Shown: positions 37,628-46,052 of the stretch, in pieces | Layout: each line of letters opens with the position of its first letter | Numbering within the stretch: the first letter of the stretch is position 1 | DNA from: an uncultured Aquimarina sp. | Lineage (GTDB): Bacteria; Bacteroidota; Bacteroidia; Flavobacteriales; Flavobacteriaceae | Assembly: GCA_947501475.1 (NCBI GenBank) | Contig: CANMWA010000016.1 | Span: 21,444-85,443, forward strand | Reading direction: 5' to 3' | DNA: 64,000 bases | Notes under the pieces: generated by a model | Seen by the model: the letters and a program-made list of their open reading frames with translations, nothing else | What the model was told of the DNA's origin: nothing | Database searches by the model: none | Position numbers and translations under genes: made by a program

Positions 37628-37969
37628 TTAATTTTGTAGCTTCACTTTAATCGGACCTCCACTGGATACATAGCTACCACCAATTTCATCTACATTAATA
37701 TCTAATTCATCTCTAGTGCTTATGCTATTAATATCAACCTTAAGCTTGTCATAAGTGTCAATGTTTTTGATATTAACATCAATTTCTTCTGTATTACTTA
37801 ATCGTACTGTAATAGATCCATCACTATTGATAGGTAGTACTCCATAATTAGTAGAAGGAGTATTATTAGCATATGCTTTTGGTAAAATGTCTATATCTTT
37901 AATTACTATGATTGCTAGGCAAATGGCAATAATAGTAAGTATAAATTTGGTGTAATTATCGGTTTTCAT
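37628..37969 (-). CDS. Small single-pass membrane protein of unknown function
   Basis: 113 residues from the preferred ATG (MKTDNYTKFIL); the longer in-frame version starting 48 bases upstream lacks a reason. One N-terminal membrane helix (FILTIIAICLAIIVI) is followed by a periplasmic beta-rich part with repeated strands rich in Ile, Asp and Asn (ITVRLSNTEEIDVNIKNID, then LKVDINSISTRDELDINVDEIGG). No known family recognised. The strand repeats look like a short beta-solenoid or sandwich. Confidence 0.55.
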   Translation of the reverse strand: MKTDNYTKFILTIIAICLAIIVIKDIDILPKAYANNTPSTNYGVLPINSDGSITVRLSNTEEIDVNIKNIDTYDKLKVDINSISTRDELDINVDEIGGSYVSSGGPIKVKLQN

Positions 37970-38073
37970 AAGTGTTTTTTTGTAATTATTATAAATATGT
38001 ACCAATAAAGATACCAAAAAAATAAGGGGTTCTTTACAGTATAAAAAAAATGCCCGATAGGCATCTTTTTGTG

Positions 38074-38454
38074 TTATTGTGGTTTGAGTAATTCTTTATA
38101 GCGATCCTTATAAATATATAACATAAATATATTAAGTGCTAAAAATGCTACACCAACATACCAGTGTTTTACATCTAATTTGATATGATATAGAAAAGCA
38201 TTAATCGATACACTCATTAATATAAGCATCATTAATGCAGCAAATCGATTTGTTAATAATGCGATTCCGGCACAAATTTCAACAATAGCGACTAACATCA
38301 TAGTTTTTGATGACACTAAAGCTCTTAAAAAACTTCCAGCAATTTTTGTTGAGGGTGCTGGCGGATCCATAAAATAAAACAATTTATTGCATCCAAAAAA
38401 TAGTATGGCTAAGCCAAAAGCTATTTTGATTCCCAGGATTACTTTTGCATTCAT
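38074..38454 (-). CDS. DoxX-like family membrane protein
   Basis: 126 residues from MNAKVILGIKIAFG; a start 24 bases upstream (MNNQKIQS) is equally possible. Four hydrophobic helices with the DoxX pattern (FGLAILFFGCNKLFYFMDPP, then AIVEICAGIALLTNRFAALMMLIL, then VGVAFLALNIFMLYIYKDRYKEL). DoxX-like proteins are small membrane proteins, some tied to redox stress, with no settled function. It is divergent from a membrane acyltransferase-like gene that has a second DoxX-like gene behind it. Confidence 0.75.
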   Translation of the reverse strand: MNAKVILGIKIAFGLAILFFGCNKLFYFMDPPAPSTKIAGSFLRALVSSKTMMLVAIVEICAGIALLTNRFAALMMLILMSVSINAFLYHIKLDVKHWYVGVAFLALNIFMLYIYKDRYKELLKPQ

Positions 38455-38748
38455 AGATTGAATTTTTTGGTTGTTCATACAAATAGGTAACGTGTTAATT
38501 TTTCTTAAATTGCCGGAGTGTTGATGATTATCAGTCAATTCTAACGATGAAATAAAGCAAAAAGCAAGTATAATGCAGGTTTTGATAATTATTTTTAACG
38601 TAAAATCCTACATATACACTTTTGAAATCTTTAAACTTCTAATAATCAGCATAAAAAACAAATAAAAAGAGTAGTTTTGCACTTTTTTTAAGCAATATTA
38701 TAGCCTAAAACTCGTTTTTTGGGCAACAACTAACCAAATACCTAAATA

Positions 38749-39933
38749 ATGACCAAACCTGCTAATCGATTGCATTTTTTGGATGCGATACGTGCATTTG
38801 CTATTATGATGATGCTACAAGGGCATTTTGTACACGCACTTTTAAGAGATACCTATCGTGACAAAAGTAATATAGTATACAGTATATGGGAATATTTTAG
38901 AGGCATGACAGCACCTACTTTTTTTACTATTACTGGTTTTATATTTACATATTTATTACTAAAACAAAATACTACAGGGTTTGAAAACCCAAGAGTTTTA
39001 AAAGGCATAAAAAGAGCTGTAAAAGTTATTTTTTGGGGATATTTACTTCGATTAAGCTTCTATGCAGTTTTTAAAGGAACGTTAAACCCTTCATTTTTTT
39101 ATGTAGATGTATTGCAATGTATTGGTACATCATTATTGTTATTGATAGGGATATATCTAATTTTATATCGTTATAATAAAAACTTGTTTCAATATACGAT
39201 ACTAGGTATTGGGGTTGTCATTTTTATTTTGCAGCCCATGTATGGCGAATGTATACTCGAATTTTTGCCCAAAACTATTGCTAATTATTTTACCAATCGA
39301 AATGGTTCCATTTTCACCTTATTCCCTTGGTTTGGATACGTTTGTTTCGGAAGTTTTATGGCGACACTGTTTTTAAAATATGGAAAGCATCGAGCATTTT
39401 ATACATACGCAGTTATTACATTATTAGTAGTAGGGCTGGGATTAGTCTTTTATTCGTCTGGTTTGTTAATGTTATTACATAATCTAACCGGTGTTGGGAT
39501 TTTTAAATCGGTAGCATATAACAATTTTTTATTTATACGATTGGGTAATGTGTGTGTGCTTTTTACGATTTTTATGTTAGCTAAAAACTATATCAAACAT
39601 CCTGTCATCAATAAAATAGGGGGGAGAACTCTTTCTATTTATATCATTCATTTTTTTGTGCTTTACGGAAGTTGGTTTGGATTAGGACTTAATCGTTTTT
39701 TCTATCATGATTTAACTCCTGTTGAAGCTGTAATTGGGGCTTTACTATTTGTAGCTGGTGTTTGTGCTTTGGTATTGTATTATTATAAATATGAAGATAA
39801 ATTAAAAGCACAACTACATCATGTATTAGATTTAGGATACAAAACCATAGGTATCAATATACCCGAAGTCTTTTTAAGTTTTAAAAATGAGATCATTCAA
39901 AAATATAGAAGTATTCGATACGCAAGAAGATAA
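38749..39933 (+). CDS. Heparan-alpha-glucosaminide N-acetyltransferase-like membrane protein (DUF1624 type)
   Basis: 394 residues with about ten membrane helices. The N-terminal RLHFLDAIRAFAIMMMLQGHFVHALL resembles the DUF1624/acyltransferase group; the His in QGHFVH matches the catalytic or acyl-carrying position of this superfamily. Other motifs are TAPTFFTITGFIFTYLL and ISIYIIHFFVLYG-like (here LSIYIIHFFVLYGS). The substrate is unknown, probably a cell-envelope glycan. A -7-like TAGTTTTG lies at 38672-38679. Followed by a DoxX-like gene. Confidence 0.75.
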   Translation: MTKPANRLHFLDAIRAFAIMMMLQGHFVHALLRDTYRDKSNIVYSIWEYFRGMTAPTFFTITGFIFTYLLLKQNTTGFENPRVLKGIKRAVKVIFWGYLLRLSFYAVFKGTLNPSFFYVDVLQCIGTSLLLLIGIYLILYRYNKNLFQYTILGIGVVIFILQPMYGECILEFLPKTIANYFTNRNGSIFTLFPWFGYVCFGSFMATLFLKYGKHRAFYTYAVITLLVVGLGLVFYSSGLLMLLHNLTGVGIFKSVAYNNFLFIRLGNVCVLFTIFMLAKNYIKHPVINKIGGRTLSIYIIHFFVLYGSWFGLGLNRFFYHDLTPVEAVIGALLFVAGVCALVLYYYKYEDKLKAQLHHVLDLGYKTIGINIPEVFLSFKNEIIQKYRSIRYARR

Positions 39934-40021
39934 GTTAATTCTATAGGTTTAAATAAACAGTTCTTTTTTATTATCTTAAAAATCAGTATCTTATAGTGGT
40001 CTAATCAATACTTGTTTTGTC

Positions 40022-40444
40022 ATGCCAACTATAAAGTCATTAAATAAATGGGCAAATGCGCATACGTATTACCCATTGGATTTATTAAGAATTGCTCTAG
40101 GAGTGTTTTTATTCATAAAAGGGATCAATTTTATTAGTAATAGCCAGGTTCTGGTTGATTTAATTGAACCTGTTCAAAATCTTGCAGGCTCGATGATAGT
40201 TATTCATTATGTTGCTCCAGCTCATTTAATTGGAGGGGTTTTGATCGCTTTTGGATTATTAACCCGATGGTCGGTAGCTGCACAATTGCCATTATTATTG
40301 GGTGCCGTTATTATTAATTTTATAGGAGAAATGAATATTGCAAATCTTATAATTGCCAGTATTATTTTACTTCTATGTATATTCTTTTTGTTTTACGGAT
40401 CAGGAAAACACTCGGTTGATTACTATTTAAAAATGGAACAATAG
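40022..40444 (+). CDS. DoxX family membrane protein
   Basis: 140 residues with four hydrophobic helices: LDLLRIALGVFLFIKGINFI at the N-terminus is the DoxX signature, then HLIGGVLIAFGLLTRWSVAAQLPLLLGAVIINF and a final LIIASIILLLCIFFLFYGSGKHSVDYYL. It follows the DUF1624-like gene by 88 bases on the same strand and is closed by a bidirectional terminator. Its relation to the DoxX-like protein at 38.1-38.5 kb is only at family level. Confidence 0.85.
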   Translation: MPTIKSLNKWANAHTYYPLDLLRIALGVFLFIKGINFISNSQVLVDLIEPVQNLAGSMIVIHYVAPAHLIGGVLIAFGLLTRWSVAAQLPLLLGAVIINFIGEMNIANLIIASIILLLCIFFLFYGSGKHSVDYYLKMEQ

Positions 40445-40475
40445 TAATTAGTATACATATAAAGAAGCTAAAACT

Positions 40476-40513
40476 AAAAAACCCTCTGATGCATTATCAT
40501 CAGAGGGTTTTTT
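40476..40513. terminator. Bidirectional terminator
   Basis: Perfect 16-bp arms (A6-CCCTCTGATG at 40476-40491, CATCAGAGGG-T6 at 40498-40513) between two convergent genes. Confidence 0.92.
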
Positions 40514-40531
40514 GTATGTGTATTATAGTAT

Positions 40532-40873
40532 CTACAAATTAGATAAGTGAGGTTTTTTTGAATATGCATGGATATCTATAAATATGGTATCTATAGCTAT
40601 TTTTGATGAATATAGTAGGTTTTTAGTATTAGAATACTTTCGTTTGCTTCTACGAATTTGTTTTTTGATTTTTTTCCACTCTTTTAGGTTATATGAGTGA
40701 ATATTGTTGGTTTTCGAATTTTTAATTCCCTCATCGGTAACCTGTTTAGCGTTTGTGGATTTAGGAATCTTTGATTTAGTATTAAAGGCAATAGACTGGT
40801 AGTAGTTAGCACTGTTTTGAGCTGTGGCTAAGTGCGATAAACATAATAGTACTGCAATTAAAATAATTCTCAT
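40532..40873 (-). CDS. Small secreted basic protein, paralogue A of an unrecognised family
   Basis: 113 residues: signal peptide MRIILIAVLLCLSHLATAQ, a variable middle, then LKEWKKIKKQIRRSKRKY and SSKIAIDTIFIDIHAYSKK. The KEWKKIKKQ and SK-IDTI-DI-Y-K motifs recur in the protein encoded at 41351-41722, so the two are paralogues. The family is not recognised. The basic amphipathic helix suggests binding to an acidic partner or membrane, which is inference. Confidence 0.6.
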   Translation of the reverse strand: MRIILIAVLLCLSHLATAQNSANYYQSIAFNTKSKIPKSTNAKQVTDEGIKNSKTNNIHSYNLKEWKKIKKQIRRSKRKYSNTKNLLYSSKIAIDTIFIDIHAYSKKPHLSNL

Positions 40874-41350
40874 TTCTTTTTAGATTTTAGGGCATTAATA
40901 ATTAATTTTTTTCAGTATTACATTATGACTAATTATAAAAAATTGAATGTTAACAATTTAGAATTGATTCAATAAATAATGTGTTAATTATTTGAACACT
41001 AAAATAACTATACTATTTTAATTTTTATTACGGTAAAACCACAGTATTTACAGGGATATTTCCCCTGTTAAGGATGGGTAAGTGCTATGGTTACTAGGCT
41101 TCTATGAAAAAAATGTATAAAAAAATAATTCACTTTTTTTTTAAGAAAAATAAGCTAAATATTGAGTGAGTCTAGTAATAATGGGAGATAGGCAGGATTT
41201 GAAAAAATGAGATTAAAAATACGAAATTCGCTAAAAAGGCATGTTTTTTTAGCGAATTTCGTATTTTTTGCTCTGTTTTTTTTGAAAAAACGTCAGATTT
41301 AGTAAAAAATTAATAAATTATTTAATCGTTTTTTACTGTAGCACATTAGT
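40874..41350. other. 477-bp intergenic region
   Basis: No supported gene. It is very AT-rich. It holds a short hairpin with ACAGGG at 41050-41055 and CCCTGT at 41063-41068, and a 23-bp perfect-stem hairpin at 41215-41268 described separately. The paralogous secreted-protein genes lie on either side, both on the minus strand. Confidence 0.6.
41215..41268 (-). terminator. Strong terminator after secreted paralogue B
   Basis: Perfect 23-bp arms (41215-41237 and 41246-41268, core ACGAAATTCGC) with an 8-base loop and T-runs at both ends, 83 bases downstream of the minus-strand gene ending at 41351. Confidence 0.8.
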
Positions 41351-41722
41351 TCACCATCCAGATATACGAGATTGTTTGTCGTAAGATGGGATATCAAAAT
41401 ATATTGTATCTATTACTTTGGAAGTATGAATACCATTTTCAAGCTCAGAAATCCTTTTTTTATTCTTTAAAAGTTGCTTTTTGATTTTCTTCCACTCTTT
41501 TTTACTATAGAATTGTTTGTCTTTTCGAGAAACATTTTTAATAGAAGTTTTTAATAATAATCTATCTGCAACAACAATTTCATTTCCATCATCGCTAAAT
41601 CTTTCTTCCTGAATTTTATCATCAATCGTTTTAATCGATGTTAGGTCATTTTTAAAATCTTGACCAAATGATATACTACAAACCCAAAATAAAGTGACAG
41701 TTATCACAACGCTTAATTTCAT
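41351..41722 (-). CDS. Small secreted basic protein, paralogue B of an unrecognised family
   Basis: 123 residues: signal peptide MKLSVVITVTLFWVCSISFGQ, an acidic stretch, then YSKKEWKKIKKQLLKNKKRISELE and SKVIDTIYFDIPSYDKQ. The KEWKKIKKQ helix and the SK-IDTI-DI-Y-K segment match paralogue A at 40532-40873. It is longer in the middle region. No known domain. It is followed by a very stable terminator and lies downstream of metK, on the same strand, with a gap of 176 bases. Confidence 0.6.
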   Translation of the reverse strand: MKLSVVITVTLFWVCSISFGQDFKNDLTSIKTIDDKIQEERFSDDGNEIVVADRLLLKTSIKNVSRKDKQFYSKKEWKKIKKQLLKNKKRISELENGIHTSKVIDTIYFDIPSYDKQSRISGW

Positions 41723-41898
41723 TTTTTACAATTTTGATGGTCTAAATTATTTTACCTAAAAGTAGTATTACGTATTATAAAAATATTACTTTTTTTAGTA
41801 TTCGTAGGTTTTGTTATAGTATCCGGTATTAACCTGTAAAGATGAGGCAATCTTTAAATAATTGAATGCCACAAATTTACGTCAAATTTTAGGATATT

Positions 41899-43155
41899 TT
41901 AGATTTTAAAAACTTTTTTTACTTGATCTACATAGTCAAGTTTTTCCCAGGTAAATAGTTCAACTTCTTTTTCTACTTTCCCAGAGTATGGACTTTCAAA
42001 AACTTTAGTTATTATTTTAGGTTCTTTACCCATGTGACCATAAGCGGCAGTTTCTTGATATATAGGGTTGCGTAATTTTAAGCGTTTTTCGATTGATGCA
42101 GGACGCATATCAAAAATTTCACTCACTTTTTCAGCAATTTGACCATCAGTCATGCCTACATTATTACTGCCATAAGTGTCAACAAAAATAGAGGTAGGCT
42201 CTACAACACCAATTGCATAAGATACTTGTACCAATACTTCATTTGCTACTCCAGCTGCTACTAGATTTTTGGCAATATGCCTTGACGCATATGCAGCAGA
42301 TCTATCTACTTTACTTGGGTCTTTACCAGAAAAAGCACCACCACCATGTGCGCCTTTTCCGCCATAGGTGTCTACAATAATTTTTCTTCCTGTAAGACCT
42401 GTGTCACCATGAGGTCCACCGATTACAAATTTTCCGGTAGGGTTGATGTGATATTCTATTTGATCATTGAATAATTGCTGAACATATTCTGGCAATTGGG
42501 CAATTACCCTAGGAATTAAAATTGAAATAATATCTTTTTTTATTTTTGATAGCATTTTGTTATCATCACTATCAAAATCATCATGTTGTGTAGATACAAC
42601 AATAGCAACAATACGTTGTGGTATATTGTCATCACTATATTCTATAGTTACCTGACTTTTAGAGTCTGGACGTAAATAAGGTATTTCTACTTCTTCTCGT
42701 CTTAATTTTGCTAATTCTATTAATATCTTATGTGACAAGTCGAGTGCTAAAGGCATGAAATTTGCCGTTTCTTTAGTAGCATATCCAAACATCATTCCTT
42801 GGTCACCTGCACCTTGCTCTTCTTTGGTATCTCTATCAACTCCTTGATTAATATCTTGAGATTGCTCATGAATCAGAGAAATAACACCGCAAGAATCGCC
42901 ACTAAACTGATAAGCTCCTTTAGTATATCCGATCTGATTAATTACATCTCTTGCAATATGTTGTACATCAAGATACGTTTTAGATTTTACTTCCCCAGCT
43001 AGTACTACTTGACCTGTTGTAACCAAAGTTTCACAGGCTACTTTAGAGTCAGCGTCAAAAGCTAAAAAGTTATCTAATAATGCATCACTAATTTGATCTG
43101 CAACTTTGTCTGGGTGACCTTCTGATACACTTTCAGAAGTAAATAAATATGCCAT
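41899..43155 (-). CDS. metK: S-adenosylmethionine synthetase
   Basis: 418-residue cytosolic enzyme that makes SAM from methionine and ATP. MAYLFTSESVSEGHPDKVADQISDA at the N-terminus, GAGDQGMMFGYA, and GGGAFSGKDPSKVDRSAAY are the family signatures. It is longer than the 384 residues of the E. coli enzyme, as in other Bacteroidota. The 5' leader is about 150 bases and contains mutually exclusive hairpins. It is transcribed away from the SAM-riboswitch-controlled methionine operon. Confidence 0.97.
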   Translation of the reverse strand: MAYLFTSESVSEGHPDKVADQISDALLDNFLAFDADSKVACETLVTTGQVVLAGEVKSKTYLDVQHIARDVINQIGYTKGAYQFSGDSCGVISLIHEQSQDINQGVDRDTKEEQGAGDQGMMFGYATKETANFMPLALDLSHKILIELAKLRREEVEIPYLRPDSKSQVTIEYSDDNIPQRIVAIVVSTQHDDFDSDDNKMLSKIKKDIISILIPRVIAQLPEYVQQLFNDQIEYHINPTGKFVIGGPHGDTGLTGRKIIVDTYGGKGAHGGGAFSGKDPSKVDRSAAYASRHIAKNLVAAGVANEVLVQVSYAIGVVEPTSIFVDTYGSNNVGMTDGQIAEKVSEIFDMRPASIEKRLKLRNPIYQETAAYGHMGKEPKIITKVFESPYSGKVEKEVELFTWEKLDYVDQVKKVFKI

Positions 43156-43309
43156 TCTTTTTTGTTTTTTCTTGAAAAATTTAAGACGAAATTGCGGTGC
43201 GTAGCTTTCGATGAAATAATATATCGAACTGCTTTAGCATTTTTATTACTGATTACTAGTCAGTATTTTGGGTTGCAATCAGTCAAATCTCTCCCTTAAA
43301 ATATTTCGG
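43156..43309 (-). promoter_or_regulatory. metK: Long structured leader of metK
   Basis: Between the promoter and the metK ATG lie about 150 bases with stems. AATCAGT (minus strand, complement of 43248-43254) can pair either with ACTGATT (43277-43283, 7 bp) or with the nearer ACTGA (43260-43264, 5 bp), so the two pairings exclude each other. A 6-bp stem TTCGAT/ATCGAA lies at 43207-43228. It is not a recognisable SAM-I aptamer. A regulatory role is inference. Confidence 0.4.
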
Positions 43310-43339
43310 CAAAGGTAAAAAAAATGATAACATTCAAAA
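43310..43339 (-). promoter_or_regulatory. metK: metK promoter
   Basis: On the minus strand TTTTG (43339-43335), a 17-base spacer and TACCTTTG (43317-43310) form a Bacteroidota-type promoter. Confidence 0.6.
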
Positions 43340-43483
43340 GTATTTAACGTAGGATTAATTTTTCTTTATTTATGATGGGTTTTTAAGGGTAGTTTTTTTC
43401 AATAAAATTATTTTTTAAATAAAGATGATGTGGTTTGAAAATAATTACTAGTTTTGTCTCAACGTTTCTTATACATTTTAGTA

Positions 43484-43587
43484 AGTTATTAAGAAAGGTG
43501 GAGGGAATAGACCCTGTGAAACCTTAGCAACCCTTTATTTATTAAAGAAGGTGCTAAATTCTATTCGCCAAGGCGAAAAAGATAACT
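43484..43587 (+). promoter_or_regulatory. SAM-I (S-box) riboswitch upstream of metY
   Basis: The S-box core is present in order: GGTGGAGGGA, GACCCTGTGAAACCTTAGCAACC, then AAGGTGCTAAATTC and a P4 hairpin (TTCGCC/GGCGAA). P1 is closed by AGTTAT (43484-43489) and ATAACT (43582-43587). It represses the met operon when SAM is abundant. Downstream, a 7-bp hairpin (43593-43614) is followed by a pyrimidine-rich tract. CCTTTCTT (43620-43627) is complementary to AAGAAAGG (43491-43498) in the aptamer, a likely alternative helix. Confidence 0.93.
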
Positions 43588-43713
43588 CGATACAATTGCT
43601 ATTCATTGCGATTGGATTTCCTTTCTTTTTAATTTTCTATAGCCTACACCATTAGTATAGGTGTTTGATGTATTTGAATTTTATTAAACCATAAAATTTA
43701 AATTTAGAAAATT

Positions 43714-45000
43714 ATGAGTACTCAAAAATTTGCTACAGAAGCTTTGCATGCGGGTCATGATGTAACTGCAAACGGAGGAACCAGAGCAGTTCCTATTTAT
43801 CAAACTACTTCTTATGTATTTAATAATGCTGATCATGCGGCAAACCTATTTAATTTATCAGAAACTGGATTTATTTACACAAGATTAAATAATCCTACAA
43901 ACGATATTTTAGAACAACGATTGGCAACATTAGAAAAAGGTATTGCAGCTGTAGTTACTGCATCTGGTACAGCCGCTATTAATACTACTTTACTTACATT
44001 ATTAAAATCAGGAGATCATATTGTCGCTTCTAGTAGTTTGTATGGGGGAACCTACAACCTTTTAAGTGTTACATTACCTAGATTTGGTATTACTACAACT
44101 TTTGTGGATCCATCAGATGCTGAAAATTTCAAAAATGCTGTTCAAGAAAACACAAGAGCATTTTTTGTAGAATCATTAGGTAATCCAAAACTTGATGTAT
44201 TAGATGTAGAGGCAATTTCTACTCAGGCAAAAGCATTTAAGGTGCCATTTATTGTTGATAATACGGTTGCTACACCAGCTTTGTTAAACCCAATAGCATA
44301 TGGTGCTAATATTGTAATTCATTCACTTACCAAATATATTAGTGGTAATGGTACCTCTCTTGGAGGTGTAATTATAGATGCTGGTACCTTTGATTGGTCT
44401 AGTGGTAAATTTCCAGAATTTACAGAACCTTCTCCAGGATATCATGGATTAGTATATCACGATGCTCTTGGACCAGCTGCTTTTATTGCTAAAGTAAGAA
44501 TTGAAGGATTGCGAGATCATGGTGCAGCCTTAAGCCCGTTTAATGCATTCCAGATTTTACAAGGATTAGAAACTTTAGAAATTAGAATTAAAAAGCATAG
44601 TGAGAATGCTTTAGCACTAGCCAAATGGTTACAAGAACAAGACGAGGTAACTTGGGTGAAGTATCCAGGTCTTGAAAATGACCCTTATCATAAATTGGCA
44701 AAAGAATATTTGCCAAAAGGACAAAGTGGGATTATTACATTTGGAGTAAAAGGAGGGTTTGATTCTGCAAAAACTGTGTCAGACGAAACCAAAGTTTTTT
44801 CACTCTTAGCTAATATAGGAGATTCAAAATCTTTAATTATTCATCCAGCCAGTACTACACATCAGCAACTTAATGAACAACAACAAGAGTCAACTGGGGT
44901 AACTAGTGATCTGATTAGGCTTTCTGTTGGACTTGAGGATGTCGAGGATCTTAAGACAGATTTAAATGCAGCATTCAAAAAAATAAAAGTTAACATCTAA
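43714..45000 (+). CDS. metY: O-acetylhomoserine sulfhydrylase
   Basis: 428-residue PLP enzyme that makes homocysteine from O-acetylhomoserine and sulfide. Cys/Met-metabolism family motifs: ETGFIYTRLNNPTNDILEQRLATLE, the PLP lysine in IHSLTKYISGNGTSLGG, and the C-terminal IHPASTTHQQLNEQQQ..GV..DLIRLSVGLE. The 428-residue length, with an extra insert after the lysine, separates it from the shorter MetZ/MetB group. First gene of the operon behind the SAM-I riboswitch. Confidence 0.93.
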   Translation: MSTQKFATEALHAGHDVTANGGTRAVPIYQTTSYVFNNADHAANLFNLSETGFIYTRLNNPTNDILEQRLATLEKGIAAVVTASGTAAINTTLLTLLKSGDHIVASSSLYGGTYNLLSVTLPRFGITTTFVDPSDAENFKNAVQENTRAFFVESLGNPKLDVLDVEAISTQAKAFKVPFIVDNTVATPALLNPIAYGANIVIHSLTKYISGNGTSLGGVIIDAGTFDWSSGKFPEFTEPSPGYHGLVYHDALGPAAFIAKVRIEGLRDHGAALSPFNAFQILQGLETLEIRIKKHSENALALAKWLQEQDEVTWVKYPGLENDPYHKLAKEYLPKGQSGIITFGVKGGFDSAKTVSDETKVFSLLANIGDSKSLIIHPASTTHQQLNEQQQESTGVTSDLIRLSVGLEDVEDLKTDLNAAFKKIKVNI

Positions 45001-45080
45001 TTTATTGTAAACCTTATTTATAAAACAGGCTCAGAATAAGCCTTAGCGTTATAAGAATGAAAGGAAAATTTTAAAAGAGT

Positions 45081-46043
45081 ATGCTCCATAAAGTTCAAAT
45101 ATCAGATTACACTACAATAAAAGGAGAGTTTTTAAACTCAATTTCATTAACCTATGAGGTTTTTGGTAAACCATTACATACAGCACCTATTGTTTTGGTG
45201 AATCATGCTTTAACAGGTAATTCTACAATTTGTGGAGATCATGGATGGTGGAACGGATTAGTAGGTAAAGGAAAGTGTATCGATACCAATACATATACGG
45301 TGTTGTCTTTTAATATTCCAGGAAATGGATATCATCAGGATGATGAATATTTATACAAAGATTATAAAATATTTAATGCCAGAGATATTGCTATTATTTT
45401 TGCCGAAGGGTTAAAAATACTTGAGATAGATGCATTATATGCAGTAATTGGTGGATCTGTAGGAGGTGGTATTGCTTGGGAGTTAGCAGCTATAAAACCC
45501 AAACTAATAAAACATCTTATTCCGATTGCCACAGATTGGAAATCTACAGATTGGTTAAAAGCCAATTGCTTTGTGCAAGAACAAATTTTATTAAATTCTA
45601 ATAACCCTGTTCATGATGCAAGATTACATGCGATGCTAATTTACAGATCTCCAGAATCATTTAAACAAAAATTTGATCGTACTTATAATAAGGATGATGA
45701 TATGTTTAATATTGAGAGTTGGCTGTTGCACCATGGCAAAACACTAGAAGAAAGATTTACACTTGCTGCATACAAAGAGTTGAATCATATTCTTGCCAAC
45801 ATAGATATTACTTCCGATAGAAAAAACTTTTTGGAAATCGTAAGAACGATAGCATCAAATATTCATATTGTTAGTGTAGATTCTGATGTGTTTTTTACGT
45901 TGTCTGAAGATAAGATCACATTTGAAGAAATAAAAAAAGTAAAACAAAATATCTCCCACAAGATTATTAACTCTATACATGGTCATGATGCATTTTTGAT
46001 AGAGTTTAACCAATTGAGTGAGTTATTAAAAGATATTTTTTAA
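45081..46043 (+). CDS. metX: Homoserine O-acetyltransferase (alpha/beta-hydrolase type)
   Basis: 320-residue cytosolic enzyme that acetylates homoserine. The alpha/beta-hydrolase nucleophile lies in GGSVGGGIAWE (about residue 126), where the classical family has GGSMGG, and the catalytic His is in the HGHDAFLIE motif near the C-terminus. LVNHALTGNS and the GKGKCIDTNTY region also fit. It is somewhat shorter than classic MetX. Its position between metY and homoserine dehydrogenase supports the assignment; succinyl versus acetyl donor is not tested. Confidence 0.85.
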   Translation: MLHKVQISDYTTIKGEFLNSISLTYEVFGKPLHTAPIVLVNHALTGNSTICGDHGWWNGLVGKGKCIDTNTYTVLSFNIPGNGYHQDDEYLYKDYKIFNARDIAIIFAEGLKILEIDALYAVIGGSVGGGIAWELAAIKPKLIKHLIPIATDWKSTDWLKANCFVQEQILLNSNNPVHDARLHAMLIYRSPESFKQKFDRTYNKDDDMFNIESWLLHHGKTLEERFTLAAYKELNHILANIDITSDRKNFLEIVRTIASNIHIVSVDSDVFFTLSEDKITFEEIKKVKQNISHKIINSIHGHDAFLIEFNQLSELLKDIF

Positions 46044-46052
46044 CAAGAAAAG

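Noticed and set aside
41050..41068. ACAGGG/CCCTGT hairpin as a possible operator or small RNA.
   Set aside because: Only six pairs, no promoter or terminator context and no second copy seen; mentioned only as part of the intergenic region.
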